A program made the position numbers and the translations under genes. Below are positions 38,164 through 49,310 of a stretch of DNA of 64,000 nucleotides, in pieces. The notes beneath the pieces are model-generated. The model made no database searches. It was not told the DNA's origin and saw only the letters and a list, made by a program, of their open reading frames with translations. This stretch comes from Elysia chlorotica. Lineage: Eukaryota; Mollusca; Gastropoda; Plakobranchidae. How positions within the stretch are numbered: position 1 is the stretch's first letter; every line of letters starts with the position of its first letter. The DNA lies in NCBI GenBank assembly GCA_003991915.1, contig RQTK01000212.1, forward strand, positions 547,425-611,424, given 5' to 3'.

Positions 38164-40539
38164 ATGTCTAACGCCAGCGTTGTGAGTTCAGATCCTGCTG
38201 AGGCTGCAGTCCAGCTGGGCCGGTACCTGATCGAGGTGGACATGTTTCCTGTGTTCCTCACGGCACACTTCTGCATCGCCTGCCTCACCATCCGGGAGGA
38301 CTCCAACGACTTGGGTAAGTCCTTTGGTGTAGAGAAGCTCTCTCCTTTTTTAATGTCTTCAAGGTTCTCAAGCAAGATCCTGTAAGGCGGTGGGTCTCAA
38401 GACTAACGAATGACAATTTTAGGTGCTGCCTCACAGTAGACAATGCAGGGATACAATTACAAGGACTCCTGTCTCACTCAACCGCTTTGGGAGCCCAACT
38501 CTCTACTACTAGAACTAGCTCACCCCACGAAATTATTTTGTTATACACTCAGACCATTTAAATTATAAATGGGCTAACCCACTGCTGTGTACCTAGACGT
38601 ACTTTGTTTTTCCATCGCCCTCTAGTGGCGGCCAGCTAGCGTTATGAAGTTCAGTGGTAGACTGATTGTAGATTGTTTGTTTTGTTGCCGAGCCTGCAAT
38701 CTCAACACTATGGACTATATTATGGATGGTCCCAAGACTTAACATCTGACAATTTTGCCTGCCTGCCACACAGAGACAGTGCGGGGATATGTTGAATCTT
38801 GTCTAGACCAGTCACATTATACTGACACCGACCCAACCAGTAGGGACGAAATCAGACGATACATTTTTGGACGAATGATGGGTTTGGAACCAAGGACCTC
38901 CAGATTGGGAGACCAATGCTCTTTAAATGGCAGTCTTAAGACACAAATGTTCTGTACGCGGCAATCTGTACAATACAAGCTCTAACCCCCTTCCACCCCC
39001 AGGCCCCAAGTTTCACCAGAACCACCCGATGGCGAGCTGGGTCAGCAGTGTGTTGACGAGCCTGGCCGGAGTGTTTGTGACAAACTTCCTGTTCGGAACT
39101 GCTGTGGTCGACATCGTCAAGGAAGACAAACTGATCGTTGTTGTCACCGTCATCTGGTAAGTTGCCTTGGTTTAGTTTGAAATTTGATGCTTTTTTAGCG
39201 TCTATCATTCAAAATTCATTGAACTAGGTAATCTTGTGTTCCAAGACTAAATTTGTAATTTTAATCTACTGCCACAAAGAGTCAAAGCAGGATACCAGTA
39301 CCTCTGTCTCAGTCACTCACACTGAGCTGGCACCAGCCGAACCAGTAAGGAACAAGGTGGTCTGATCGATATTGGAACCCTGGTCTACTGATTAGGAATT
39401 GCATGCTCCACCCACTGAGCTTCCTTGTCCCCTGGTAAGCCAGTCCCCCCGACAGCCAATTAGGTGATTTTGTTCTCAAATCATCTTTTGTATTTCCAAA
39501 AGGATCTTTACCATAATGTGAGCATTTTTAAGCACATGTGACGTGAAATTATTTTCTTAAAATACATAATTTTCTACATTTCTTTATATTATGTAAAGCT
39601 AGTAGGGACTTGTTAAAGTTTAGAACACAGAACATGTATTACAACTGGAAAAATGAATGAAAAGAGAGAGAGAAGATTACATAGTGAAAAGATTTGAACT
39701 GGGCAGGAAGCAAGTGGATCGATTTGATCGTGAAATGTGATGACAGATATGTGGAGGGATATGGTCACCAGCACCAACTGGCACGGCACTCCATGATAAA
39801 CAGGGGCCTAAAGATATTGTCTATTTTGGCTCCTTTTGTTCATAACTTTTTCTTCTCATATCTAAACAAAGTGGAAATTTACACTTTGTATTAGAATGAA
39901 ATATCCTGAAAGAAAAAAGAATTACACATCTCGATAAGGTTAATAATTCTTTAGAGCTCTGGTGACAGAGTTAATTATCTAGACTTTTCTAGTGAAATTT
40001 ATACAATAACAATAGTCTAAAACAGGGTAAAGTCAAAAGCTGAAAGACAAGAATAATATTTAACTACCTACATTTAGCCTACGCTTAAATAATACTGCTT
40101 ATTAGAAGTTAAAAAGCGATTTTTGAAATTATGAAGTCAACCCTAAAAAAACACTTAACCCGTTCAAACCTGTACACAACAACCCAAGTTAGAGTTAACA
40201 TAGGGAAAACAATTTCTAAATCACTTAAAACTGCATTCGCATAGTCTTGTTCTTTTTTTGGCAAGGAAAACTAATAAAAGACTCTCAAAATATATAGATA
40301 TGATAATGTGTTACAGATTTCTAATAATAGCACTAGATGGTTTAGTAAAATGGCGGCCCCTCTTCGCAGCATATCAGTGCGCAAGCTCACGGTGTCTGTG
40401 AGTTAGAGAGGGTGGGTGGAAAGAAAAGGGGGGCAAGGGCCACCAATCCCAAGTGCAGCGCAATAGACACGCAAAGGGAAAATAATGACACCAGCGCTTT
40501 CTGGGTAGTCTTATTAACTTTTAAACGATGATGATGATG

Positions 40540-40629
<90 letters not shown>

Positions 40630-40650
40630 TACTATTATTATTATTATTAC

Positions 40651-40694
<44 letters not shown>

Positions 40695-43109
40695 GATTAG
40701 CCATTTGCATTAAAACATACGCAGAGTTAGTAAGCAGCAGGTGGAGAGTACCATAGAAGCAGACAAAACAAATAAGAAAAAATTATGTGAATGGTTACTC
40801 ACAGATGTACACATTTATATGTAACATTGTACTGCAACATTATAAGCATAGACCCACTACACGTGATGCGCAGCTTTTCCTCTTCTCAGCACCATTCAAA
40901 TTCCGCTGTGCTGTGACATCAATGAACTCTCTAGTGCTATTATTAGAACTCTGTGTACTGCACAGACTTCTGAAGACACCAATTTATTGTTATTTTTTCC
41001 CCATAATTTGAAGCACTCATCTTACAAAAATTATATTATAGTTTATACCACTCATCTTATACACATTTTATAAGTATATATACCACTCTGACACATCTTA
41101 TACAAATGTTATCATATTCTATATCCAGGTATTTCATGAACTACGGCCCTTATGATTTGCTGTTTAAACTCGTGCGGGTCTCGCCAATCAACATGGTACT
41201 GGCGCTGCTTCAGGAGAACCTTCGCGCCAGGTGCATCTTTCAGAGTCTGCAGCAGGCGACGCGAGCCTACCCGGGCGCTGTCATCATCGTTCTGCTGGCT
41301 GGCGTCATCAATGGTAGGTGACGTGGGGGGAATTCCATCCTACTCAGCACGGTCAATAGAAGGAATCGCAAACTAAGGAACTTTATCCTAGCTCTTTTTT
41401 TTATGGTGGGTGGAGTTAGGAATGTTATCTTTGTTTTTGTAAATCATGTTTTAGATTCGAATTTGATTTTAAGCAAGAATTTTTCCTCTAATTGATGGGC
41501 TTTTTTTATACATGCAGTAGGTAGATTCAACTCATTCTTGTATTTTATCATTTCTCGACAATATGATGATGTCAAAGACTGGTTGCTCTGGAGATTTTAT
41601 CATTGTTCTACAATACAATAATTTATATGATACAGTGACAGTCCAAAGTTGTGATGAATTCACCATTGCTCTGTCAGCTGGTGTTATCCAGGTGGATTGG
41701 AATAGAGAATTCCTTAACAGCCTGACTACCTGATGATATCAATGTTGGTTAAATGACTCTTTAATAGCTAGACTGTTGGTTTTAATAAATTGATGTGCTC
41801 TCTTGTATCTTACTTTGTATAGTTCATCTAGTCTTGCTTGTGTGATCATGTCTGTTTTTGTGTTCTCTTCTTGACCATGGATATTGTATTGATGATTGAT
41901 ATTCTAAGCCAGTTTTTTACTTTTGATTTGAACATTTGTAATATCTCTGCAGGCAATGGATATGGCTATGTGAAAATAGTGGAACGCCTCATACGAGGGA
42001 AATGGGTGCCTGGCTCCAATGATTTCCTACAAGTCACCTAGTGAGTATAACATCCTACACATTCTACTGGACTTGATACCATCATGAGGTCGTAGCTAGC
42101 TACATAGAATTTACAATGATTATCTTTATTCTTGAAACTAACTGAGCACTTTCCTTTATGAATTTTAAGATTAATTTATAGATTGTACTCATTCTCTTTT
42201 AAATTTTTTATTAATGGTCTAAAAATGTTGCTGGAATGCCTGAGAGATTAAGATGTCTACTGTGTGTTGGCGTTTAAATGAGTGTGTGTACATATGATGT
42301 AGACCCCCTATCTACTACTCCATTGAGGATGTTCTTTACATTAGCTGCACATACTACTTAATCTCATTGTCTTACTCCTTAACCAGCCAAAATTTCTCAT
42401 GGACTAATAAAGGATTATATTTCATCTTTTTATATTTACAGTTTCTGACTCTGTCATAGTTAAGTATGTATCTCAGATCTTAATCCGAAGAAGACAATGT
42501 CATTATTTAAGTGGAAATGTTTTAATATAAGAACTGAGTTGTTTCCTTTTATTGTTTATATAGGTTCAAGTTAGATCTTTGCTATTTTACAATTAAACTA
42601 TCTCATCTTATATTGTTTTTATAGGTTAAAGTTAGATCTTTGCTATTTTACAATTAAACTATCTCATCTTATATTGTTTTTATAGGTTCAAGTTAGATCT
42701 TTGCTATTTTACAATTAAACTATCTCATCTTATATTATTTTTATAGGTTCAAGTTAGATCTTTGCTATTTTACAATTAAACTATCTCATCTTATATTGTT
42801 TTTATACAATAAAACTCATCCTATCATGTCCCCAGCTTTGCCAAGTCGAGTCTTTATGCGAGTGCGGTCTTCATGCTGCAGAGCACGGGTTTGATCCCCG
42901 TCTCCCAGGAGCTCACCTATCTCTCCGTGGTGACAGTTTTTATGTTGTTCCGTGTGATCATCACATTCTCTCCTTACAAGGATCCCCTCCTTCCGCTAGA
43001 GCTGCCCGCATCCAGGCTGCTCTTTGGACTTGGAGACAAGAAAAGTCAAGCCACAGAGACAGTGCGGGAAGAGAAGAATATGAATGAGGAGTTGAAGAAA
43101 AAGCTGTAA
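38164..43109 (+). CDS. TMEM38: TMEM38/TRIC-type intracellular cation channel, divergent paralogue (gene A), five exons, 283 aa
   Basis: TRIC channels are trimeric ER/SR monovalent-cation channels that supply K+ counter-current for Ca2+ release. Exons: 38164-38314, 39003-39156, 41129-41313, 41953-42040, 42836-43109 (stop TAA). All junctions are GT-AG, in phases 1, 2, 1, 2, and the frame stays open. Family features are an N-terminal MFP motif at residues 27-29, HPMASW, YGPYDLLFKL, LIRGKW, and a lysine-rich tail (EELKKKL) as in TRIC-A/B. The start ATG has GCC before it and fits family N-termini. Length matches the family (270-300 aa). It is unusual at conserved sites. The KExxRxxKI lipid-site motif reads QENLRARCI (residues 130-138), and the GAGxG glycine motif reads GNGYG (164-168). 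It may have altered gating or lipid dependence (inference). It faces gene B tail to tail. Intron 1 and intron 2 contain SINEs, and intron 4 a minisatellite. Confidence 0.92.
38330..38520 (-). repeat. SINE copy in intron 1 of TRIC gene A
   Basis: Tail-like AGCTCTCTCC and TTTAATGTCTTCAAGG at about 38,336, then TCTCAAGACTAACGAATGAC and GGACTCCTGTCTCACTCAACC. The head is largely lost. It starts only about 15 bases after the splice donor at 38,315. Confidence 0.65.
38700..38925 (-). repeat. SINE copy in intron 1 of TRIC gene A
   Basis: CCCAAGACTTAACATCTGAC, GCCACACAGAGACAGTGCGG, CTGACACCGACCCAACCAG, and a head with GGTTTGGAACCAAGGACC. It ends about 80 bases before the acceptor of exon 2. Confidence 0.8.
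39235..39430 (-). repeat. SINE copy in intron 2 of TRIC gene A
   Basis: TTCCAAGACTAAATTTGTAA, CTGCCACAAAGAGTCAAAGC, CACCAGCCGAACCAGTAAGG, and a head with ATTGGAACCCTGGTC and GCTCCACCCACTGAGC. This is the third SINE within 1.1 kb, all on the minus strand. Confidence 0.75.
40528..40692. repeat. (TTA)n microsatellite, ~165 bp, intron 2 of TRIC gene A
   Basis: A long ATT/TAT triplet array with a few ACT interruptions near 40,630 and 40,650, preceded by a (GAT)n run. Confidence 0.95.
42561..42805. repeat. 61-bp minisatellite, four units, next to a splice acceptor
   Basis: Units begin with TAGGTTCAAGTTAGATC at 42,561, 42,622, 42,683 and 42,744. They are nearly identical (C/A change in unit 2, G/A change in unit 3). 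The array ends 30 bases before the acceptor of the last exon of TRIC gene A (42,836). Every unit is pyrimidine-rich and ends in TTTTTATAG, so each mimics an acceptor. Confidence 0.9.
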
Positions 43110-43800
43110 ATTTAGATTTGTTTAAGATTGGTAGATTTTCCCTCCTTCATTTTTGACTGTTTGGGAAGTCTGTGAAATTTGAATGTGCATGAGAAAGAAT
43201 ATGAGGCGCCGTGTAAGTCGTGGCAGCCATTTGTTGTTGGCCTGACCAAGGTAACATTACCATATTTTGCACCAAAGAAAGTTTGGATAACTTTGTTGTT
43301 TAGTTACAAGTAATTCATATGAATTAGTATGAGCTGTATATCTAATCTGCTGATTAAACTGTTCATTCATTGGCATCAGAGTGGATATTTTATAAGGGAA
43401 TAATTGGATTCACTGTACTTTTACATTATTATTTTATAACTGCCACACCCATCATTTTTACTGTTTATTTGACTTAACCTTTTCAAGACGTTAGTACTAG
43501 CCCTCAGGACGTTTTTATATAAAACCTATACTTCCCCCATGACTTTTTAACTAAGCAACATATCACAGCATTCCTTCCTTTTTACCACTTTCATTTCTGA
43601 GGGAAAAATGGTAAAGATTGACCCTAAAGTGCCAACAAGTGCTGTGCTGATCAACGCGAGGCTGTCCAGTGCAGGTCGTGAAAGAGTGAACAGGAGTGTA
43701 CACTTTATTTGATTTAAGACCCTCGTATCACCTTTTATGATGGACTGGATGTATATTTATTAAACTAAAATGCGATATAAGAAACCAAATAAATAAAGCG
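43110..43800 (+). other. probable 3' UTR of TRIC gene A
   Basis: Non-coding sequence after the stop, up to overlapping AATAAA hexamers at 43,788-43,797. Confidence 0.5.
43788..43797 (+). promoter_or_regulatory. candidate polyadenylation signals (TRIC gene A)
   Basis: Two overlapping AATAAA hexamers in CAAATAAATAAAGCG, about 680 bases after the stop. A further cluster near 44,325 is an alternative. Confidence 0.45.
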
Positions 43801-45570
43801 TTTCCTCCTTTTGCTGGAGTTTATTCAGCCATTTTAGACAATCTTTGAGGGGAAAGAGCAGGAGACTAAGAGAAAGACATACAACAATGATACTATGTTT
43901 AATTTATTATAAAACAAGAAGGGAAAAAGGGAGAGAATTACATGTACTATCTATTCTGTAATGTTTATGTATTGGAGTGTGAAGACCTCGCCGTATAAGT
44001 ATTTTATTATGGTATAACTATTTTCATACCTGTACATGTATACACTTATGGATGGGACCAACTACGAATCACAATGATGGAGGGTTAATGATATATGTCT
44101 CTTATTTTTACAAGATTTATTCAACAAATGCGGTTAGGGCCGCAGTCATTGACATCAGCCGGTCTGTTTGACCAAGTCTCCAAACAGCTTGCCCAGGAGT
44201 CTGCTCTCACCAGGTTTTCTCCGCCAGTCAACTGCTGTACATAATCAGAGCATCAATTTTATGTGTCACACATGGGAATATGGTTACTCTACTATTGAGT
44301 TGTTTTATTGTATTGAAAAATAAAAATAAATAAAAAGACATGTGAAAATATGCAATGAATGAAATGTTTGGTCTGATCATATTCTTTTTATTGTTACATT
44401 TTCTGTTGTTTTTGTGTGTATGACTACGGCCAACTATTTAATTTGCCAATAATTTTAGCTTTCCACTTCCATTTGTAGTTTTGAATCAATATTGAGGACA
44501 TTCTCCTTTATTCCTTACTGAATGTCTCATTTTGTGGTTTGTTTAAGCCAACGTTTGATGAAGCTTATAAACTGCTGTAATTTTTTTTTGGGTGCAATGA
44601 ACTTTAAAAGATAACCAGTCATAGAAAATTTCTCTCATGTTCAACTAAGGCTTGATAAAACCTTGCTAATGATAAGTTGATAAGTTGTTACCAGCTAATA
44701 TTATGTGCAGTATTTTTTCTTTGCAGCAGGGAAACCAAGACATATACTGACTTCTACCCACTACCCAACTAGTACGTCTTAATACTTATGTGGTACATCC
44801 TGAAAAGAAGCCCTAATCTCAATCTGAAAGCCAGCCCCAACAAAAAAAAAAGTTCTAAATCCCTTTGAAATACAAGGTTCAGGTGCTTTTGACTTTTGCC
44901 ACTTTTATCCAGGCATTTACACAGATTTTTAGAGTGAAGCAGATAAATAACAAAAAGTTTGTGATAATTATATGCCATGCATAAGAATAAATGTATATTT
45001 TTACAGAGGCAATAAAAAAGATCTTTATGGACATGCTAAATTTATTCTGCTTTATGGACATGCTAAATTTATTCTGCTCAAGATCATTTCTGTTTCAACA
45101 TGACCTCGTATATAACAAATATTATGTTATCTCAAATAGAACAAAAATAATTTTGGGAGGAAAGCTGAACAAGTTTATTAAAAGTTTAGAAATGACAAAT
45201 GTTTTATAAGTAAAATTTAAATATGGCTTTATGCAGACAGATCTGATGAAAGTGTAGAAGCATGCATTACTCCCAATAGATTTCCTTCAGTGGCATACCT
45301 CAAAGCATTCTCTGAAACATATCCCAGGCCTACTCAAGTCAAAGTATTGTTCTTCAAAAGAGAGCTACCATTATGGTTAAATACACCTCTGATTTCAAAT
45401 CTGATTTCACCTCTGCTCTGTCACTTATTGTCTTGTATAATAACAAAGAGAAATTAATTTTTTATATACTATGTACGTAATAATTGTGCTAGGCATCAAG
45501 CATGACATACTTAGCATGGCACAGCGCCATCTTGGCACTTTCTGTAGGTCACAGAGAAGTTAATTGCATA
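43801..45570. other. intergenic, no gene recognised
   Basis: AT-rich. A 27-bp tandem pair (TTTATGGACATGCTAAATTT core) occurs near 45,024 and 45,051. Nothing else was identified. Confidence 0.45.
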
Positions 45571-48290
45571 TGTTGTTGTTGTTTTTAATCCAGTGGCCTC
45601 TGAGCTTCCGCTCTTTTGCCTGGGGCCATGAAGAAGGCAGCAGTTCTTTGTAGCTGCGTTGAGGTTGAATATCAAGTGTGGAGGTCAGTTCTTGAAGGAA
45701 GAAACTGTTGTCTGAGATGGCTGGGACTGGGGCATTGGAACATGGTGTGTTCTACAGTTTCCACTTATTCTCATCACACAGTGGACACAGCGGTGTGTGT
45801 TCTGGTTTGAGTCTGTTTAGATGATAGTTGAGGGGAATATGTTGCGTTCTCAGGTGGAAATTTGCACATTTTTCTTTCCTCTGAAGAAGGTGTATATAGG
45901 ATCCTGTGGTTTTGATTTCTGTACACAATTCTCCTAGTCCACTGGTTCATCCACTCTTCTTAAAAATTTTGACAGATAATTCTTTTGGCCGTTTGGTAAG
46001 TTTTTCTTCTTTTTTTTTATTAGTGACTGTTTTTGCAAAGCCCCCTTTTGGCAAGTGTATCCACTTTTTCATTTCCTGGTAAATTGATTTGGCTTGGGAT
46101 CCACTGAAACACAAGTGTGATAGGAAATTTATTTCGAATACGTTTAATTCTAAAAGTGTGTCTATAGCTTCTAAAATTGTTGGACCGATTTTGAATCTGT
46201 AAAAATAGCTGAATGCGTTGCCATGGATGGATTTCTCTAGAAAGTTTCACTATATGTAAGTAGGGCTGCATGGAAGCCTTTAAGTTTAGCCTCATAGTTA
46301 GAGCATGTTTTGCCACAGGCAGAATAAAGCTTTTTGAAACTTCCATCTGGGAAACACATCAATCCACCGTATCCAGCATTTACAGTGGCTTTAAAGGTAG
46401 ACCCATCTGTATAAATGTGGATCCAATCTTGAGGGTAGCTGTCAATAGTTCTCTCAGCTGTTCTTTTTTTTTTAAGTTCAAATAAATTTGTTTGTTTGGT
46501 AACCTTTTCATCTATTAGTTTAAGCTTTATTTCTGGGTGTAGAAGTGGTGTGTGAAGTGGTGTTTTCATCACTCTTTCTGTTTGGGCTCTGTTTCGGGAT
46601 GATGGGACTTCTCTTTGAGATTAGTAATGATTGGTTTTAATCTAGTACAGACCTGATAATGATATATCCGGTATAAAGGGTTCTTAGGGTCTGCCTATCA
46701 GAGCCTCATTTTGTACTTGCAAGACGTTCAAGAAGTGAGAGTCGTTTGATAGCCTTTTCTTTCATGTTTGCTACATGTCTTTTTATGGTAAGTCTACTAA
46801 TACTATCAAGTTGAACTCTCAGATAAGTTGGATGCTCATTTTTGTTCAACTGTTGCTCTTCAAGTTTAATAGACAAATTGCGCTTGGTTTCTTTTGGAGT
46901 AAGGGTAATTGTTCTATATACTGATTAAGTGATTTGTTTGGATTAATTATCAGTTTCCATTGTTTGCGATACTTATTTAGCATTTCTATTTCTAGGTATA
47001 TGTATAGGTGTCTGGAATTTAGTCGAGTGTTCTTGCAAGTATGCCATATGATCAGGTCGTCGGCTCAGAGAGCCTTCTATGATTTAATATTCTTAGCAAT
47101 GTCATTAAGAAAAATCAGGAACAATGTGCAGCTCAATGCTGAACCCTGTGGCAAACCATCTTCAAGGACTTGTTTTAAGGATAGAGAGTTATTAAATTGT
47201 ATCTGTTAAGAAAACCTTTGATCCACCGGTACATGTTACCTTGTCTTTGTTGTCTCTGCATTTTGAAAAGTAACCCTTTCTCCACACTCTGAAATAATGT
47301 CTGTTTCAAGTCTATAAAGACAGAAGTGTGGTGTCCACCTTGTATGCTTTGATTGAGCAGAAAGAGGTGGTCTGTTCGACTTTTCACCATGAAACTTGCT
47401 CGGTCTTCGGTAAGAATTTCGCAGTCTTCTAGCCACCAGTAGTGAGTACAGTCGGCGATTGATGATTTTTTCAAATACTGTGCCATCACAGGGGGTCATT
47501 GATAAGGGTCCACAACTCTTTTGATCTTTATCTTTCTTCAAAATAAGCGCATTTTCCCAACTTTTGGGTCCCACTATTACATGTGTATATAATTACAATT
47601 GAGAAGATTTAGCAATAATATTGCTAATATTGAATATTTATTTCCCAGTGGACCCATGTGTTGCAGCATTTCATTATGCATTTTGTCAGGGCCTGCGATC
47701 TTTTTTTGTTTGAGTGTCTTTAAGGAAGTAACCAATTCATCCAGCTTGAGTTCCTCTGTAAATATTGGGGCAATATCTTTTTCATTTTTTCCCCTCATCT
47801 TCAGTTCTTTGCTGATTGCATAAAGATATATACATATGAAATTGACAACTATACATGATATAAAAAGAAATTAAACCAGAAAAGGGTATATTTTGTATTT
47901 TTATTGTTTTATTCTAGCCAGGAAAAAAACTACATGTCAAGGGGGACAATTTCAAGCACATTTATAACGCATTTCTTCCTTGGTATGTGTAACAGAGGAA
48001 AAGAATTGATGCAGTACGAACTGAAAGTGTTCAGACAGAGAGGAAAATGATCAGACAAAGAAAAGATCAGGAGTGTTATTGGTATGATTTGGAATAAAAA
48101 GACTAAAAGAGGTTGAATCATCTGAGTGTTAGAGAAGAGAGGAAAATGGACAACAATAAGTTTTAAATAAGTCTGCCTTGCCCCCAGTAAAAAAAGAAAA
48201 AGGTCCAACAGTATTAAAAAAAATCTAGGGGATAACTTTGTACATTCTATTTCCTTGAAGAAAAAAAGCTTAAACTTTCCAATCACAGTT
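45571..48290 (-). pseudogene. decayed non-LTR (LINE) retrotransposon, endonuclease-RT-RNase H remnant
   Basis: Pieces of one pol protein follow each other on the minus strand in changing frames. From the 5' side: an APE-endonuclease C-terminal motif (NNTPDLFF then SDHFPL, about 48,030-48,090); RT motifs KKIAGPDKMHNEML (within 47,577-47,798), FEKIINRRLYSLL (47,236-47,574), WIKGFLNRYN (47,175-47,489) and ADDLIIW near 47,050; RNase H motifs YTDGS and NYEAKLKG (46,237-46,572), FTDSKSV near 46,200, and GNEKVDTLAKRG (46,020-46,346); and a terminal zinc-knuckle-like CPLCDE with EHTMFQCP near 45,750. The 3' tail is (CAA)n at about 45,571. Domain order fits the Jockey/I group. Multiple frameshifts and stops make it non-functional. 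The 5' part of the element was not found. Confidence 0.85.
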
Positions 48291-48294
48291 AGAA

Positions 48295-48440
48295 ATAAGG
48301 CTATCTAACCCCCAATGGGCATCATGCGAAAGAAAGTGTTTAACTGTTCTCTTTTCCCTATCAATTTTCCCCTCACAGATAAGACACTCATTAACATTTC
48401 AAATAGTATGCCTTGCGTAGAGCTCAAATAACACTTCCAA
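48295..48440 (-). other. possible decayed zinc-finger-like coding fragment
   Basis: On the minus strand one frame reads ECLICEGKIDREK then VKHFLSHDAHWG, which is C-x2-C-x12-H-x3-H spacing. A stop lies six codons before the first cysteine, with ELYARHTI in frame beyond it. It could be the remnant of a zinc-finger gene, the end of another transposon, or chance. Not assigned. Confidence 0.25.
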
Positions 48441-49079
48441 AAAATCTTTTCTTTTCACTGACTAGTTAGAAAGACAACTGTGTCATTCTTGTGGCAAAAG
48501 CCTTTTGTAATAAATTACTAATATGCACTAAAATATGCATGGGTATAATTATAAGATACTAAATATATATAAGTTAAACAGTACTAAAATCAGATTACAT
48601 AAAAATAAAACGAAAAATAATGTATAAAATGAAAACAATGTCAGATCCGATAAAATGGAGCTATAAATAAAAGGTAAATATATGACTAGGCATCAGTAAT
48701 CACATTGATACCCTATGGAACGGATAAGTAATAATGCAAAACTAACGTTAAATACAGCACACCTTGGATACTTAGATTTAGTTGTATATCTAGGGGGGGA
48801 AATGTTCTACATAATATTTATAGATGTAGCAATAAGTAAAATACATAGGAATCAGAATAAATGACAAACTAAGGCTGCACACGCAGGGGGAACACATTCA
48901 ATACAGCTCCAACACGTAGCTCAAGCTGAATGTATGCTGCACAAGACAACTGAGAGTGCCGCAAACACAGTGCGATACATGTTTTCAACTTTGGCGCTAG
49001 AGTGACACTCAAGGGACAAGAAAATCCTCAGATGATCAGGGCATACATTTCAAAATAGAGGCTGTGTGTTGTGATGGAA
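48441..49079. other. intergenic, no gene recognised
   Basis: AT-rich sequence between the LINE region and the SINE at 49.1 kb. Nothing identified. Confidence 0.4.
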
Positions 49080-49310
49080 GAAAGCAAAGCTCTCCCCATG
49101 TTTAACGTCTCCTAGGTCTCAAATGAGATACTAATACTAAACGGCAACAGGACCCCAGAGTGAGGTCCCTGGACTTGGTCGACCACATTATGCTGATATT
49201 GACCACACAAAAGGGGAAAATACATCCGCCAGAGCGGGCGTTCAAACCACAGACCTCCTGCGTTCTCTTACCCCAGCTCATCGAACCCCCCACCCCACAG
49301 TCGCACCTTG
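49080..49310 (-). repeat. tRNA-derived SINE copy
   Basis: Backwards on the plus strand. The tail AAGCTCTCCCC and GTTTAACGTCTCCTAGGTC is followed by GACCACATTATGCTGATATT, then a head with GCGTTCAAACCACAGACC and CTTACCCCAGCTCATCGAAC. It belongs to the same tail subfamily as 17.7 kb. Confidence 0.75.
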
